DNA of 64,000 bases from Physella acuta (lineage: Eukaryota > Mollusca > Gastropoda > Physidae). The stretch covers positions 1,122,501 through 1,186,500 of the forward strand of contig NW_026731776.1 in the NCBI RefSeq assembly GCF_028476545.1, in the 5' to 3' direction. Shown here piece by piece: positions 32,313 to 43,600 of this stretch; position 1 is the stretch's first letter; every line of letters begins with the position of its first letter. The notes beneath the pieces are model-generated. The model was not told the origin of the DNA. It did no database searches and was given only the letters and a program-made list of their open reading frames with translations. The translations under genes and the position numbers were made by a program.

Positions 32313-32744
32313 TATGCGACCTGAGGTGAAAGGCTGACGCATCAGTTTTCATCAATGCGCTAACAATATAATTGTGTATTTTTTAGATGCGCGACCTTTT
32401 TTTTAAAAAAAAAGAATTGAGTTATTTAAATGTAAACCATGCCGGGGCTATATTTCTGGGACCCTAGTTGTTGGAGGCAGGTCTGTCCACACTACTGTCC
32501 AGACGCCCCAAGGTGTAGGAAATCAAATAATGCGAGTCCACCGGCGCCCTGCAGTCGGGTGACTTGGAGCGCCCTAACCTGCTCTGCGAGCACAATGGCG
32601 TCTACATTTATTTTAAAAAGCACTCTACAAATTGGACACGGTGGCACACGAATTCGATGACCTAACCGAACAGGGGACGAGAGGACCAGCCTTAGAACTA
32701 TGACGTCAGTTTTCCTTACCTCTCTTGTGTGGAGAGTCAAGTCA
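32313..32744. other. Upstream flank of the GPCR
   Basis: GC-richer stretch 32440-32720, possibly 5' UTR or promoter. An 82-codon minus-strand frame contains a lone CPIC but no second metal-binding pair, so no zinc finger is claimed. Confidence 0.4.
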
Positions 32745-33330
32745 GGTCATGTGACAGGTTGCGTCATGTTGGCCCTGTGAAACAAGAAGAGTTGTATTCA
32801 TCATGTGACAGGTTGCGTCATGTTGGCCCTGTGAAACAAGAAGAGTTGTATTCATCATGTGACAGGTTGCGTCATGTTGGCCCTGTGAAACAAGAAGAGT
32901 TGTATTCATCATGTGACAGGTTGCGTCATGTTGGCCCTGTGAAACAAGAAGAGTTGTATTCATCATGTGACAGGTTGCGTCATGTTGGCCCTGTGAAACA
33001 AGAAGAGTTGTATTCATCATGTGACAGGTTGCGTCATGTTGGCCCTGTGAAACAAGAAGAGTTGTATTCATCATGTGACAGGTTTATGTTGGCCCTGTAA
33101 AACAAGAAGAGTTGTATTCATCATGTGACAGGTTGCGTCATGTTGGCCCTGTGAAACAAGAAGAGTTGTATTCATCATGTGACAGGTTTATGTTGGCCCT
33201 GTAAAACAAGAAGAGTTGTATTCATCATGTGACAGGTTTATGTTGGCCCTGTAAAACAAGAAGAGTTGTATTCATCATGTGACAGGTTTATGTTGGCCCT
33301 GTAAAACAAGAAGAGTTGTATTCATCAAGT
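32745..33330. repeat. 54-bp (some 48-bp) minisatellite
   Basis: About 11 copies of TGTGACAGGTTGCGTCATGT, TGGCCCTGTGAAACAAGAAG, AGTTGTATTCATCA. The last five include 48-bp variants lacking GCGTCA. The first six are almost identical. Confidence 0.93.
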
Positions 33331-33369
33331 GGTCATACTGGTGGGCAGGGGACTGGAGATGCCTGATGT

Positions 33370-33762
33370 GATTGTTGGTCAGGTTGGTAAGTTGTAAGAG
33401 AATGTTGAATGTGTTTGTTGATTAGGTTGATAAGTTGTAAGAGAATGTTGAATGTGTTTGTTGATCAGGTTGATAAGTTGTAAGAGAATGTTGAATGTTT
33501 GTTGATCAGGTTGATAAGTTGTAAGAGAATGTTGAATGTGATTGTTGATCAGGTTGATAAGTTGTAAAAGAATGTTGAATGTGTTTGTTGATCAGGTTGA
33601 TAAGTTGTAAGAGAATGTTGAATGTGTTTGTTGATCAGGTTGATAAGTTGTAAGAGAATGTTGAATGTGTTTGTTGATCAGGTTGATAAGTTGTAAGAGA
33701 ATGTTGAATGTGTTTGTTGATCAGGTTGATAAGTTGTAAGAGAATGCTGAATGTGTTTGTTT
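33370..33762. repeat. 43-bp minisatellite
   Basis: About nine copies of TGTTGATCAGGTTGATAAGT, TGTAAGAGAATGTTGAATGT, GTT. It is separated from the 54-bp array by only about 40 bp (33330-33370), which is open in one frame (VVILVGRGLEMPDVIVGQ) and ends in CAG|GTTGGTAAGT. This may be an exon trapped between two arrays, but support is weak. Confidence 0.9.
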
Positions 33763-33792
33763 AGACCGCACAACTGGCCCCATTTTTGGACA

Positions 33793-33804
33793 TACTAGTG
33801 ACGT
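33793..33804. promoter_or_regulatory. CRE-like palindrome
   Basis: AGTGACGTCACA contains a perfect TGACGTCA, the CREB/ATF site, in a short single-copy stretch 33763-33880. Confidence 0.35.
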
Positions 33805-33884
33805 CACAATGCGTGCCCTTACACGCTGCAGCGGTCTCTTAAGTGAAGCAGAAGTAAGCGTTAGTTCTTGTAGGACAGCCCGAG

Positions 33885-33970
33885 ATCTCACGAGATTCGA
33901 GATCTCACGAGAACCACCAGATCTCACGAGATCCACCAGATCTCACGAGATCCACCAGATCTCACGAGAG
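33885..33970. repeat. 19-bp near-palindromic minisatellite
   Basis: About four copies of GATCTCACGAGATCCACCA; each unit can fold on itself through GATCTC...GAGATC. Confidence 0.88.
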
Positions 33971-34037
33971 ACGGTTGCCGAGGTTGTTTAAAAACACGAC
34001 CGAGGGGACTTGTTTAGAAAGCGAAAGTCAGTGGGAG

Positions 34038-34365
34038 AATGTAACGATGGCCACTGTAACGATGGCCTCTGTAATGATGGCCACTGTAACGATGGCCACT
34101 GTAACGATGGCCACTGTAACGATGGCCACTGTAACGATGGCCACTGTAACGATGGCCACTGTAACGATGGTCACTGTAACGATGGCCACTGTAACGATGG
34201 CCACTTTACCGATGGTCAATGTAACGATGACCACTGTAACGATGGCCACTGTAACGATGGCCTCTTTAACGATGGCCACTGTAACGGTGACTAATGTAAT
34301 GATGGCCACTGTAACGATGGCCACTGTAACGATGGACACTAACGATGGCCACTGTAAGAATGGCC
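34038..34365. repeat. 15-bp minisatellite
   Basis: About 22 copies of GTAACGATGGCCACT. The unit is five codons long, so several frames on both strands stay open; none is a gene. Confidence 0.93.
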
Positions 34366-34404
34366 AATGTAGGGCTGAGATGTGACGCTGTAATTGCTTT
34401 TGTG

Positions 34405-34600
34405 TACAAACAAACTTGACATTGTACCAACAAACATGACAGACTTGACATTGTAGCAACAAACTTGACATAGTACCAACAAACTTGACAAACTTGACAT
34501 TGTAGCAACAAACTTGACATAGCACCAACAAACTTGACAAACTTGACATTGTAGCAACAAACTTGACATAGTACCCACAAACTTGACATTGTACAACATA
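34405..34600. repeat. 20/21-bp minisatellite with higher-order order
   Basis: About nine copies of CAACAAACTTGACATTGTAG with TAGTAC and AAACTTGAC variants forming a larger block that repeats about three times. Confidence 0.88.
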
Positions 34601-34694
34601 AACTGGCGCTATACCCGGGATATTTTAAATCTTTTGCTATCATTGAGCCCCTTAAAGAAAGAAAATTCAAGAAAATAGTTTCCGGTCAATAAAA

Positions 34695-34835
34695 AATCTG
34701 CCTGTCAAATATCTGTGGTGGAAACCTGCTGCCTGTCAAACACCTGCGGCAGGAACCTGCTGCCTGTCAAATATCTGTGGTGGAAACCTGCTGCCTGTCA
34801 AACACCTGCGGCAGGAACCTGCTGCCTGCAGGCTC
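34695..34835. repeat. 31-bp minisatellite, two alternating forms
   Basis: Four copies alternating ATCTGTGGTGGAAACC and ACCTGCGGCAGGAACC, each followed by TGCTGCCTGTCAAA, giving a 62-bp higher-order unit. Confidence 0.88.
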
Positions 34836-35009
34836 CTGCAGCAACTGTGTACGAGGGCACCTGCCGTTTTTATCCTTGCACCATTTTTAAAGCAGACAGC
34901 AATTAGCTCACCCTTTTTTTTTTAAATTTACAATTTTCAAAGTTGTGCACATAATTTGAGATTGGACAACCGCTAGCAGCTATACCGTGCTAAAAAACGT
35001 GGCACAAAA

Positions 35010-35388
35010 TCTCGTCAACTCTCGCACAATCTCGTCTACTCTCGCACAATCTCGTCAACTCTCGCACAATCTCGTCTACTCTCGCACAATCTCGTCAACT
35101 CTCGCACAATCTCGTCTACTCTCGCACAATCTCGTCAACTCTCGCACAATCTCGTCTACTCTCGCACAATCTCGTCTACTCTCGCACAATCTCGTCTACT
35201 CTCGCACAATCTCGTCAACTCTCGCACAATCTCGTCAACTCTCGCACAATCTCGTCTACTCTCGCACAATCTCGTCTACTCTCGCACAATCTCGTCTACT
35301 CTCGCACAATCTCGTCTACTCTCGCACAATCTCGTCTACTCTCGCACAATCTCGTCAACTCTCGCACAATCTCGTCTACTCTCGAACC
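35010..35388. repeat. 20-bp minisatellite
   Basis: About 19 copies of CTCGCACAATCTCGTCTACT (or CAACT), strictly 20 bp long. Confidence 0.94.
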
Positions 35389-36160
35389 ATCTCCTTTGCT
35401 GTCACAGGTTCATGTGACGACCACGTGACACCTCTGTACTACCAACCTATACACGTCATTTCCGCTTCTCTAGACAACTCTTTAAGACAGTCAGCACCGG
35501 AAGCCAGGGGTTGAGGGCGAGACCAACAGGCAAGAGCGTAACGAAGGAAGCGGAAGTTGAGGTCATCACTTGCCCGACCCTGACCTTGGCTCACCCTGAC
35601 CTACTTATGTATACAACCATGGTCCTTTCACATGAAAATAAAGTAGGTGATAAACACCTTTTAGAAAGCCCAGCCTTGACCTTGGTAAACTTTCAAGAAA
35701 CATCCAGTTGTGTACAAAAGACATTAACAAATAATCTATCAAGCAAGCAACGTAGTTAACTAAACTATGCAGCAGCAGTTATCTATACAGAGTGCATAGA
35801 CTTGCCAGTAAAGCTAATGAAGGCGAATTACTTTTTTTTCTCATTACGTTTAAAGCTATCTCAAATTGTTTTTTAAAGAGTTAAATGTTTTTAGAATGTA
35901 GACATCCGATAAATGGACTAGGGGTAGGGGGGTGGGGACGGTAAAATAGATGTACACATCAAAGCGGTTAAGATGGAAAATACACACATCTGCGCATGTG
36001 TAAGGGAGGTATAACACAACAGCCATTAAAGAATCAAGGGAGATTAATCCAACTAGTTTAAATTAGCAATGGGCAGATAAATCTGCCACCAACAGCATCA
36101 CACATCCAGGTACACAGGTTTTATCTGGGGAAGGAAGCCTGTTACACCTCATTGCAAGTT
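35389..36160. other. Single-copy stretch, weak exon-like segment
   Basis: After CCTTTGCTGTCACAG (ending 35407) one frame stays open to TGA 35512-35514 (SCDDHVTPLYYQPIHVISAS...). It has an acceptor-like start but no partner exon and no family. The rest to 36160 shows nothing clear. Confidence 0.3.
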
Positions 36161-36164
36161 ATCT

Positions 36165-36472
36165 CCAGATGTGGTAGAGTTGTCCTGTTAACTTGTGTAC
36201 ATGTCACTTGAGTTGTCCTGTTGACTTGTGTACATGTCACTTGAGTTGTCCTGTTGACTTGTGTACATGTCACTTGAGTTGTCCTGTTGACTTGTGTACA
36301 TGTCACTAGAGTTGTCGTGTTAACTTGTGTACATGTCACTAGAGTTGTGTTAACTTGTGTACATGTCACTAGAGTTGTCGTGTTAACTTGTGTACATGTC
36401 ACCAGAGTTGTGTTAAATTGTGTACATGTCACTAGAGTTGTCGTGTTAACTTGTGTACATGTCGCTACAATA
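36165..36472. repeat. 33-bp minisatellite
   Basis: About nine copies of TTGTGTACATGTCACTAGAG plus TTGTCGTGTTAAC, with some shortened copies. Confidence 0.92.
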
Positions 36473-36539
36473 CCACAAGCAGTCAGGTAGCGCCAGACAG
36501 GTACGATTGGTTGCTTGATCTCATACAGAAGGTTTAGAC

Positions 36540-36640
36540 CAGTTCAAACCAACTGGAAACCATTGTTACATTTTGACGTCAACTGGAAACCATTGTTACA
36601 TTTTGACGTCAACTGGAAACCATTGTTACATTTTGACGTT
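36540..36640. repeat. 30-bp minisatellite
   Basis: Just over three copies of CAACTGGAAACCATTGTTAC plus ATTTTGACGT. Confidence 0.92.
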
Positions 36641-36900
36641 ACCAAAAGGCAGAGATCTTTTGTCGCGTTATAAACCTCAAGTCGATGACATATAACATCT
36701 TCAAGTTGAATGTCACACCCTAGCCAAGAAATATTTGATCTATCTTTTGCGTAGCCCCCCCCCCCCTCCCCACCACACACAAACAGCTGTAGTGTAGGCT
36801 ACAACAAACAGGTAAACAACATTAGTGTTGCCCCCCCCCCCCCCCAAAAATTAGGCGCACACTGGAGGTCAACCGGTGCAGACGGCCATAAGTTTAAGGT
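36641..36900. other. Spacer with two C runs
   Basis: C runs at 36757-36766 and 36832-36845; no gene seen. Confidence 0.5.
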
Positions 36901-37590
36901 ATGTTGGACGTGTATGTTGGACGTGTGTGTTGGACAGGTATGTTGGACGAGTGTGTTGGACGGGTATGTTTTACAGGTATATTGTACGGGTAAGTTGGAC
37001 AGGTATGTTGGACAGGTATGTTGGACAGGTATGTTGGACGGGTATGTTGGACGGGTATGTTGGACGGGTATGTTGGACGGGTATGTTGTACGGGTAAGTT
37101 GGACAGGTATGTTGGACAGGTATGTTGGACAGGTATGTTGGACGGGTATGTTGGACGGGTATGTTGGACGTGGATGTTGGACGGGTATGTTGGACGTGGA
37201 TGTTGGACGGGTATGTTGGACGTGGATGTTGGACGGGTATGTTGGACGTGGATGTTGGACGGGTATGTTGGACGTGGATGTTGGACGGGTATGTTGGACG
37301 TGGATGTTGGACGGGTACGTTGGACGTGGATGTTGCACAGGTATGTTGGACGGGTATGTTGGACGGCTGTGTTGGACGGGTATGTTGGACGGGTATGTTG
37401 GACGGGTATGTTGGACGGGTATGTTGGACGGGTATGTTGGACGGGTATGTTGGACGGGTATGTTGGACGGGTATGTTGGACGGGTATGTTGGACGGGTAC
37501 GTTGGACGGGTATGTTGGACGAGTATGTTGGACGAGTGTGTTGGACGAGTGTGTTGGACAGGTATGTTGGACAGGTATGTTGGACGAGTA
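36901..37590. repeat. 13-bp minisatellite
   Basis: About 53 copies of TATGTTGGACGGG (variants ACAGG, ACGTGG). Three units equal 13 codons, so all six frames contain long open stretches. Confidence 0.94.
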
Positions 37591-37930
37591 TTTCATCAAC
37601 TTGTAATCTATGCTACACGTGTGTTTCCCGTACCGTTGCCTTATGGGAAACCCAAACCAAAATGGTTTTGACTTCCGGTTCAACTAGGAACAATAACTCG
37701 AAATGAAAAAATAAATCCAAGTCAATTACGGTGTTTTTCTCTTGTGATCGTTCTAAAACAGGAGGGGTGGGGGTGGGGGAGGGGGAGGGGGGAGAAATTG
37801 ATCCAAGACGAGCGAGGGGTCGGGCGGGAGGGACAAGATGGACGCTGAGACACGAATCAATCGCTGAAAATAAAACTTCGCCATTTCCGCCGGCTCCAGC
37901 CCATGGGGGTCTAAAGGGGGTTTAGAGTGC
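37591..37930. other. Spacer, purine-rich
   Basis: Includes a GGGGAGGG-type stretch at 37760-37795 with potential to form G-quadruplexes. No gene seen. Confidence 0.45.
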
Positions 37931-37937
37931 AGGGATA

Positions 37938-38232
37938 GAGGTGTTTTACGTGTAGAGGTGTTTTACGTGTAGAGGTGTTTAACGTGTAGAGGTGTTTTAC
38001 GTGTAGAGGTGTTTTACGTGTAGAGGTGTTTTACGTGTAGAGGTGTTTTACGTGTAGATGTGTTTTACGTGTAGAGGTGTTTTACGTGTAGAATCGTGGT
38101 CAGAGGTGTTTAACGTGTAGAGGTGTTTAACGTGTAGAGGTGTTTTACGTGTAGAGGTATTTTACGTGTAGAGTCGTGGTCGGATGTGTTTTACGTATTG
38201 AATCTAGATCAGAAGTGTTTTACGTGTAGAAA
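37938..38232. repeat. 17-bp minisatellite
   Basis: About 15 copies of GTAGAGGTGTTTTACGT, with longer AATCGTGGTCA-type insertions in the later copies. Confidence 0.92.
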
Positions 38233-38397
38233 TCGTGTTCAGCGTATTGACCGGAAAATTCCGGTTAGTGAGTTAGACCTATCTGTGCAATGGATAAACA
38301 ATGTAGTATTGACCGGAAAATACCGGCTGATCAGCTAGACCTATGTCGTGGCCGCTAATGAGGCGTAAAGATGGCGCACCGAGCCTCCAGCTAAACG

Positions 38398-38475
38398 GAC
38401 TTTTGAGCGGATATTTAACAGGACATTTGAGCGGATATTTAACCGGACATTTGAGCGGACATTTAACCGGACATT
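38398..38475. repeat. Short ~24-bp tandem repeat
   Basis: About three copies of GACATTTGAGCGGATATTTA plus ACCG. Confidence 0.85.
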
Positions 38476-38529
38476 TGAGAGACGTCGTGCACTAACGAGA
38501 TGCCGTGGTCAATGCTCCACTTGATGGCC

Positions 38530-38942
38530 GTCTAGTGTTGGCCAGTTTGTTGGCCAGTTTGTTGGCCAGTTTGTTGGCCAGCTTGTTGGCCAGTGTGTTG
38601 GCCAGTTTGTTGGCCAGTCTATTGTTGGCCAGTTTGTTGGCCGGCCTGTTGGCCAGTCTATTGTTAACCAGTTTGTTGGACAGTTTGTTGGCCAGTTTGT
38701 TGGCCAGTCTATTGTTGGCCAGTTTGTTGGCCAGTCTATTGTTGGCCAATCTATTGTTGGCCAGTTTGTTGGCCAGCCTGTTGGCCAGTCTATTGTTAAC
38801 CAGTTTGTTGGCCAGTTTGTTGGCCAGTCTATTGTTGGCCAGTTTGTTGGCCTGTTTGTTGGCCATTTTGTTGGCCAGTCTATTGTTGGCCAGTCTGTTT
38901 GCCAGTTTGTTGGCCAGTTTTTTTGGCCAGCTTTGGTTATCT
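38530..38942. repeat. 12/15-bp minisatellite
   Basis: About 32 copies of TTGGCCAGTTTG or TTGGCCAGTCTATTG. All lengths are multiples of three, so it reads as Leu-Ala-Ser-Leu-type repeats on one strand and Leu-Ala-Asn-Lys on the other. Confidence 0.93.
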
Positions 38943-39066
38943 CCCTCCTAACTCTGTAGGGCCATTGAACGGCCAGTTTTTGACCTAAAATGACATTTTG
39001 TTCCTATCAATAAGTGTGTGGGACCTCGCAAGGCTTTGATTCAGCTACACGCTGTAGATCTGAATT

Positions 39067-40215
39067 CAGGTGTAGGTGTAGGTGTAGGTGTAGGTGTAGG
39101 TGTAGGTGTAGGTGTAGGTGTAGGTGTAGGTGTAGGTGTAGGTGTAGGTGTAGGTGTAGGTGTAGGTGTAGGTGTAGGTGTAGGTGTAGGTGTAGGTGTA
39201 GGTGTAGGTGTAGGTGTAGGTGTAGGTGTAGCTTTAGGTGTACGTGTATGTAGGTGTAGGTGTATGTAGGTGTAGGTGTAGGTGTAGGTGTAGGTGTAGG
39301 TGTAGGTGTAGGTGTAGGTGTAGGTGTAGGTGTAGGTGTAGGTGTAGGTGTAGGTGTAGGTGTAGGTGTAGGTGTAGGTGTAGGTGTAGGTGTAGGTGTA
39401 GGTGTAGGTGTAGGTGTAGGTGTAGGTGTAGGTGTAGGTGTAGCTTTAAGTGTACATGTATGTAGGTGTAGGTGTATGTAGGTGTAGGTGTAGGTGTAGG
39501 TGTAGGTGTAGGTGTAGGTGTAGGTGTAGGTGTAGGTGTAGGTGTAGGTGTAGGTGTAGGTGTAGGTGTAGGTGTAGGTGTAGGTGTACGTATAGGTGTA
39601 GGTGTAGGTGTAGGTGTAGGTGTAGGTGTAGGTGTAAGTGTAGGTGTAGGTGTAGCTTTAGGTGTAGGTGTAGGTGTAGGTGTAGGTGTAGGTGTAGGTG
39701 TAGGTGTAGGTGTAGGTGTAGGTGTAGGTGTAGGTGTAGGTGTAGGTGTAGGTGTAGGTATAGGTGTAGGTGTACGTATAGGTGTAGGTGTAGGTGTAGG
39801 TGTACGTATAGGTGTAGGTGTAGGTGTAGGTGTAGGTGTACGTATAGGTGTAGGTGTAGGTGTAGGTGTAGGTGTACGTATAGGTGTAGGTGTAGGTGTA
39901 GGTGTACGTATAGGTGTAGGTGTAGGTGTAGGTGTAGGTGTAGGTGTAGGTGTAGGTGTAGGTGTAGGTGTAGGTGTAGGTGTAGGTGTAGGTGTAGGTG
40001 TAGGTGTAGGTGTAGATGTAGATGTAGGTGTAGGTGTAGGTGTAGGTGTAGGTGTAGGTGTAGGTGTAGGTGTAGGTGTAGGTGTAGGTGTAGGTGTAGG
40101 TGTAGGTGTAGGTGTAGGTGTAGGTGTAGGTGTAGGTGTAGGTGTAGGTGTAGGTGTAGGTGTAGGTGTATGTGTATGTGTATGTGTAGGTGTAGGTGTA
40201 GGTGTAGGTGCAGGT
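39067..40215. repeat. Hexamer satellite (GGTGTA)n, 1.15 kb
   Basis: About 190 copies of GGTGTA, very pure, broken by a few words (CTTTAGGTGTACGTG, TACGTATAGG, GATGTAGATG, TATGTG). The block GTGTAGCTTTAGGTGTACGT recurs near 39230 and 39440, pointing to block duplication. The G-rich strand is the plus strand. Confidence 0.96.
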
Positions 40216-40640
40216 GTTGATCTTGATGTTGATCGAGATGGAGATGTTGAAGTAGATGTAGATTTTACTGTTGTTTAAAGTGGGGCGTGTCTATGTTGGT
40301 CGGATGAAATTGTATGTGTTAGTGTTTGTGTCTACGGATGTGTTTAGTATGTGTATGTGTATGTGTGTGTGTGTGTGTGTATTTCCAGTGTACGTGTTGA
40401 CGTGTTCTAAAGTACGCCTCTAAAATCTATCGGACGACTCCGTGAGGCCAACAGGAGACTGCTAGAGATAGCAGAAGATCGTCCGCCTGCTGGATGGTAC
40501 TTGAACCAAAGTTTAGATTACACATCACGTGACAAGTGGCAGGTTTGGTAGGGGTGACGTCATTAAGTTGTCCAAAGACCGGTTGGTTTTTTATAAACAG
40601 AGCTGGAGAAAAAAAATACTTGTTACAAATGTAGAGCGAA
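40216..40640. other. Spacer with (GT)n and an exon-like frame
   Basis: Short GT run at 40363-40380. The frame 40413-40542 is described separately. TCACGTGACAAG at 40526 has an E-box CACGTG. Confidence 0.4.
40413..40542 (+). CDS. Possible orphan internal exon
   Basis: One frame reads TPLKSIGRLREANRRLLEIA then EDRPPAGWYLNQSLDYTSRDKWQ, ending at CAG|GTTTGG and then a stop at 40549. The left side has AG at 40411-40412 with a modest pyrimidine stretch. Residue composition looks like a real helix-forming protein segment, yet both splice sites are weak and no partner exon or family is recognised. Confidence 0.25.
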
Positions 40641-43600
40641 CTTGTCAGAGTAAGAAGAAACTTGTCAGAAGTGAGAAGAAAAACTTGTAAGAAGTGTGAA
40701 GAGAAACTTGTCAGAAGTGTAAAGAGAAACTTGTCAGAAGTGTAAAGAGAAACTTGTCAGAAGTGTAAAGAGAAACTTGTCAGAAATGTAAAGAGAAACT
40801 TGTCAGAAGTGTAAAGAGAAACTTCTCAGAAGTGTAGAGCAAACTTGTCAGAAGTGTAAAGAGAAACTTGTCAGAAGTGTAAAGAGAAACTTGTCAGAAG
40901 TGTAAAGAGAAACTTGTCAGAAATGTAAATAGAAACTTGTCAGAAGTGTAAAGAGAAACTTCTCAGAAGTGTAGAGCAAACTTGTCAGAAGTTTAAAGAG
41001 AAACTTGTCAGAAGTGTAAAGAGAAACTTGTCAGAAATGTAAAGAGAAACTTGTCAGAAGTGTAAAGAGAAACTTCTCAGAAATGTAGAGCAAACTTGTC
41101 AGAAGTGTTAAGAGAAACTAGTCAGGAGAAACTTGTCAGAAGTGTAAAGAGAAACTTGTCAGGAGAAACTTGTCAGAAGTGTAGAGAGAAACTTGTCAGA
41201 AGTGTAAAGAGAAACTTGTCAGAAGTGTAAAGAGAAACTAGTCAGAAGTGTTAAGAGAAACTTGTCAGAAGTGTAAAGAGAAACTTGTCAGAAGTGTAAA
41301 GAGAAACTTGTCAGAAATGTAAAGAGAATCTTGTTAGAAGTGTAAAGAGAAACTTCTCAGAAGTGTAGAGCAAACTTGTCAGAAGTGTAAAGAGAAACTT
41401 GTCAGAAGTGTAAAGAGAAACTTGTCAGAAGTGTAAAGAGAAACTTGCCAGAAGTGTAAAGAGAAACTTGTCAGAAATGTGAATAGAAACTTGTCAGAAG
41501 TGTAAAGAGAAACTTCTCAGAAGTGTAGAGCAAACTTGTCAGAAGTGTAAAGAGAAACTTGTCAGAAGTGTAAAGAGAAACTTGTCAGAAATGTAAAGAG
41601 AAACTTGTCAGAAGTGTAAAGAGAAACTTCTCAGAAGTGTAGAGCAAACTTGTCAGAAGTGTTAAGAGAAACTAGTCAGGAGAAAATTGTCAGAAGTGTA
41701 GAGAGAAACTTGTCAGAAGTGTAAAGAGAAACTTGTCAGGAGAAACTTGTCAGAAGTGTAGAGAGAAACTTGTCAGAAGTGTAAAGAGAAACTTGTCAGA
41801 AGTGTAAAGAGAAACTTGTCAGAAGTGTAAAGAGAAACTTGTCAGAAGTGTAAAGGGAAACTTGACAGAAGTGTAAAGAGAAACTTGTCAGAAGTGTAGA
41901 GCGAACTTGTCAGAAGTGTAAAGAGAAACTTGTCAGAAGTGTAAAGAGAAACTTGTCAGAAGTGTAAAGAGAAACTTGTCAGAAGTGTAAAGAGAAACTT
42001 GTCAGGAGAAACTTGTCAGAAGTGTAGAGAGAAACTTGTCAGACGTGTAAAGAGAAACTTGTCAGAAGTGTAAAGAGAAACTTGTCAGAAGTGTAAAGAG
42101 AAACTTGTCAGAAGTGTAAAGAGAAACTTGTCAGGAGAAACTTGTCAGAAGTGTAGAGAGAAACTTGTCAGAAGTGTAAAGAGAAACTTGTCAGAAGTGT
42201 AAAGAGAAACTTCTCAGAAGTGTAGAGCAAACTTGTCAGAAGTGTTAAGAGAAACTAGTCAGGAGAAAATTGTCAGAAGTGTAGAGAGAAACTTGTCAGA
42301 AGTGTAAAGAGAAACTTGTCAGGAGAAACTTGTCAGAAGTGATGAGAGAAACTTGTCAGAAGTGTAAAGAGAAACTTGTCAGAAGTGTAAAGAGAAACTT
42401 GTCAGAAGTGTAAAGGGAAACTTGTCAGAAGTGTAAAGAGAAACTTGTCAGAAGTGTAGAGCGAACTTGTCAGAAGTGTAAAGAGAAACTTGTCAGAAGT
42501 GTAAAGAGAAACTTGTCAGAAGTGTAAAGAGAAACTTGTCAGAAGTGTAAAGAGAAACTTGTCAGGAGAAACTTGTCAGAAGTGTAAAGAGAAACTTGTC
42601 AGAAGTGTAAAGAGAAACTTGTCAGAAGTGTAAAGAGAAACTTGTCAGAAGTGTAAAGAGAAACTTGTCAGAAGTGTAAAGAGAAACTTGTCAGGAGAAA
42701 CTTGTCAGAAGTGTAGAGAGAAACTTGTCAGAAGTGTAAAGAGAAACTTGTCAGAAGTGTAAAGAGAAACTTGTCAGAAATGTAAAGAGAATCTTGTTAG
42801 AAGTGTAAAGAGAAACTTCTCAGAAGTGTAGAGCAAACTTGTCAGAAGTGTAAAGAGAAACTTGTCAGAAGTGTAAAGAGAAACTTGTCAGAAGTGTAAA
42901 GAGAAACTTGCCAGAAGTGTAAAGAGAAACTTGTCAGAAATGTGAATAGAAACTTGTCAGAAGTGTAAAGAGAAACTTCTCAGAAGTGTAGAGCAAACTT
43001 GTCAGAAGTGTAAAGAGAAACTTGTCAGCAGTGTAAAGAGAAACTTGTCAGAAATGTAAAGAGAAACTTGTCAGAAGTGTAAAGAGAAACTTCTCAGAAG
43101 TGTAGAGCAAACTTGTCAGAAGTGTTAAGAGAAACTAGTCAGGAGAAAATTGTCAGAAGTGTAGAGAGAAACTTGTCAGAAGTGTAAAGAGAAACTTGTC
43201 AGGAGAAACTTGTCAGAAGTGTAGAGAGAAACTTGTCAGAAGTGTAAAGAGAAACTTGTCAGAAGTGTAAAGTGAAACTTGTCAGAAGTGTAAAGGGAAA
43301 CTTGTCAGAAGTGTAAAGAGAAACTTGTCAGAAGTGTAGAGCGAACTTGTCAGAAGTGTAAAGAGAAACTTGTCAGAAGTGTAAAGAGAAACTTGTCAGA
43401 AGTGTAAAGAGAAACTTGTCAGAAGTGTAAAGAGAAACTTGTCAGGAGAAACTTGTCAGAAGTGTAGAGAGAAACTTGTCAGACGTGTAAAGAGAAACTT
43501 GTCAGAAGTGTAAAGAGAAACTTGTCAGAAGTGTAAAGAGAAACTTGTCAGAAGTGTAAAGAGAAACTTGTCAGGAGAAACTTGTCAGAAGTGTAGAGAG

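Noticed and set aside
32492-32740. Minus-strand frame with CPIC as a possible zinc finger
   Set aside because: A single C-x-x-C with no second pair of ligands, and no start or splice support.
39067-40215. Interstitial telomere
   Set aside because: The hexamer is GGTGTA, not TTAGGG, and no TTAGGG copies are mixed in.
39014-40278. Cys-Arg and Val-Gly dipeptide frames
   Set aside because: Translations of the GGTGTA hexamer in two frames.
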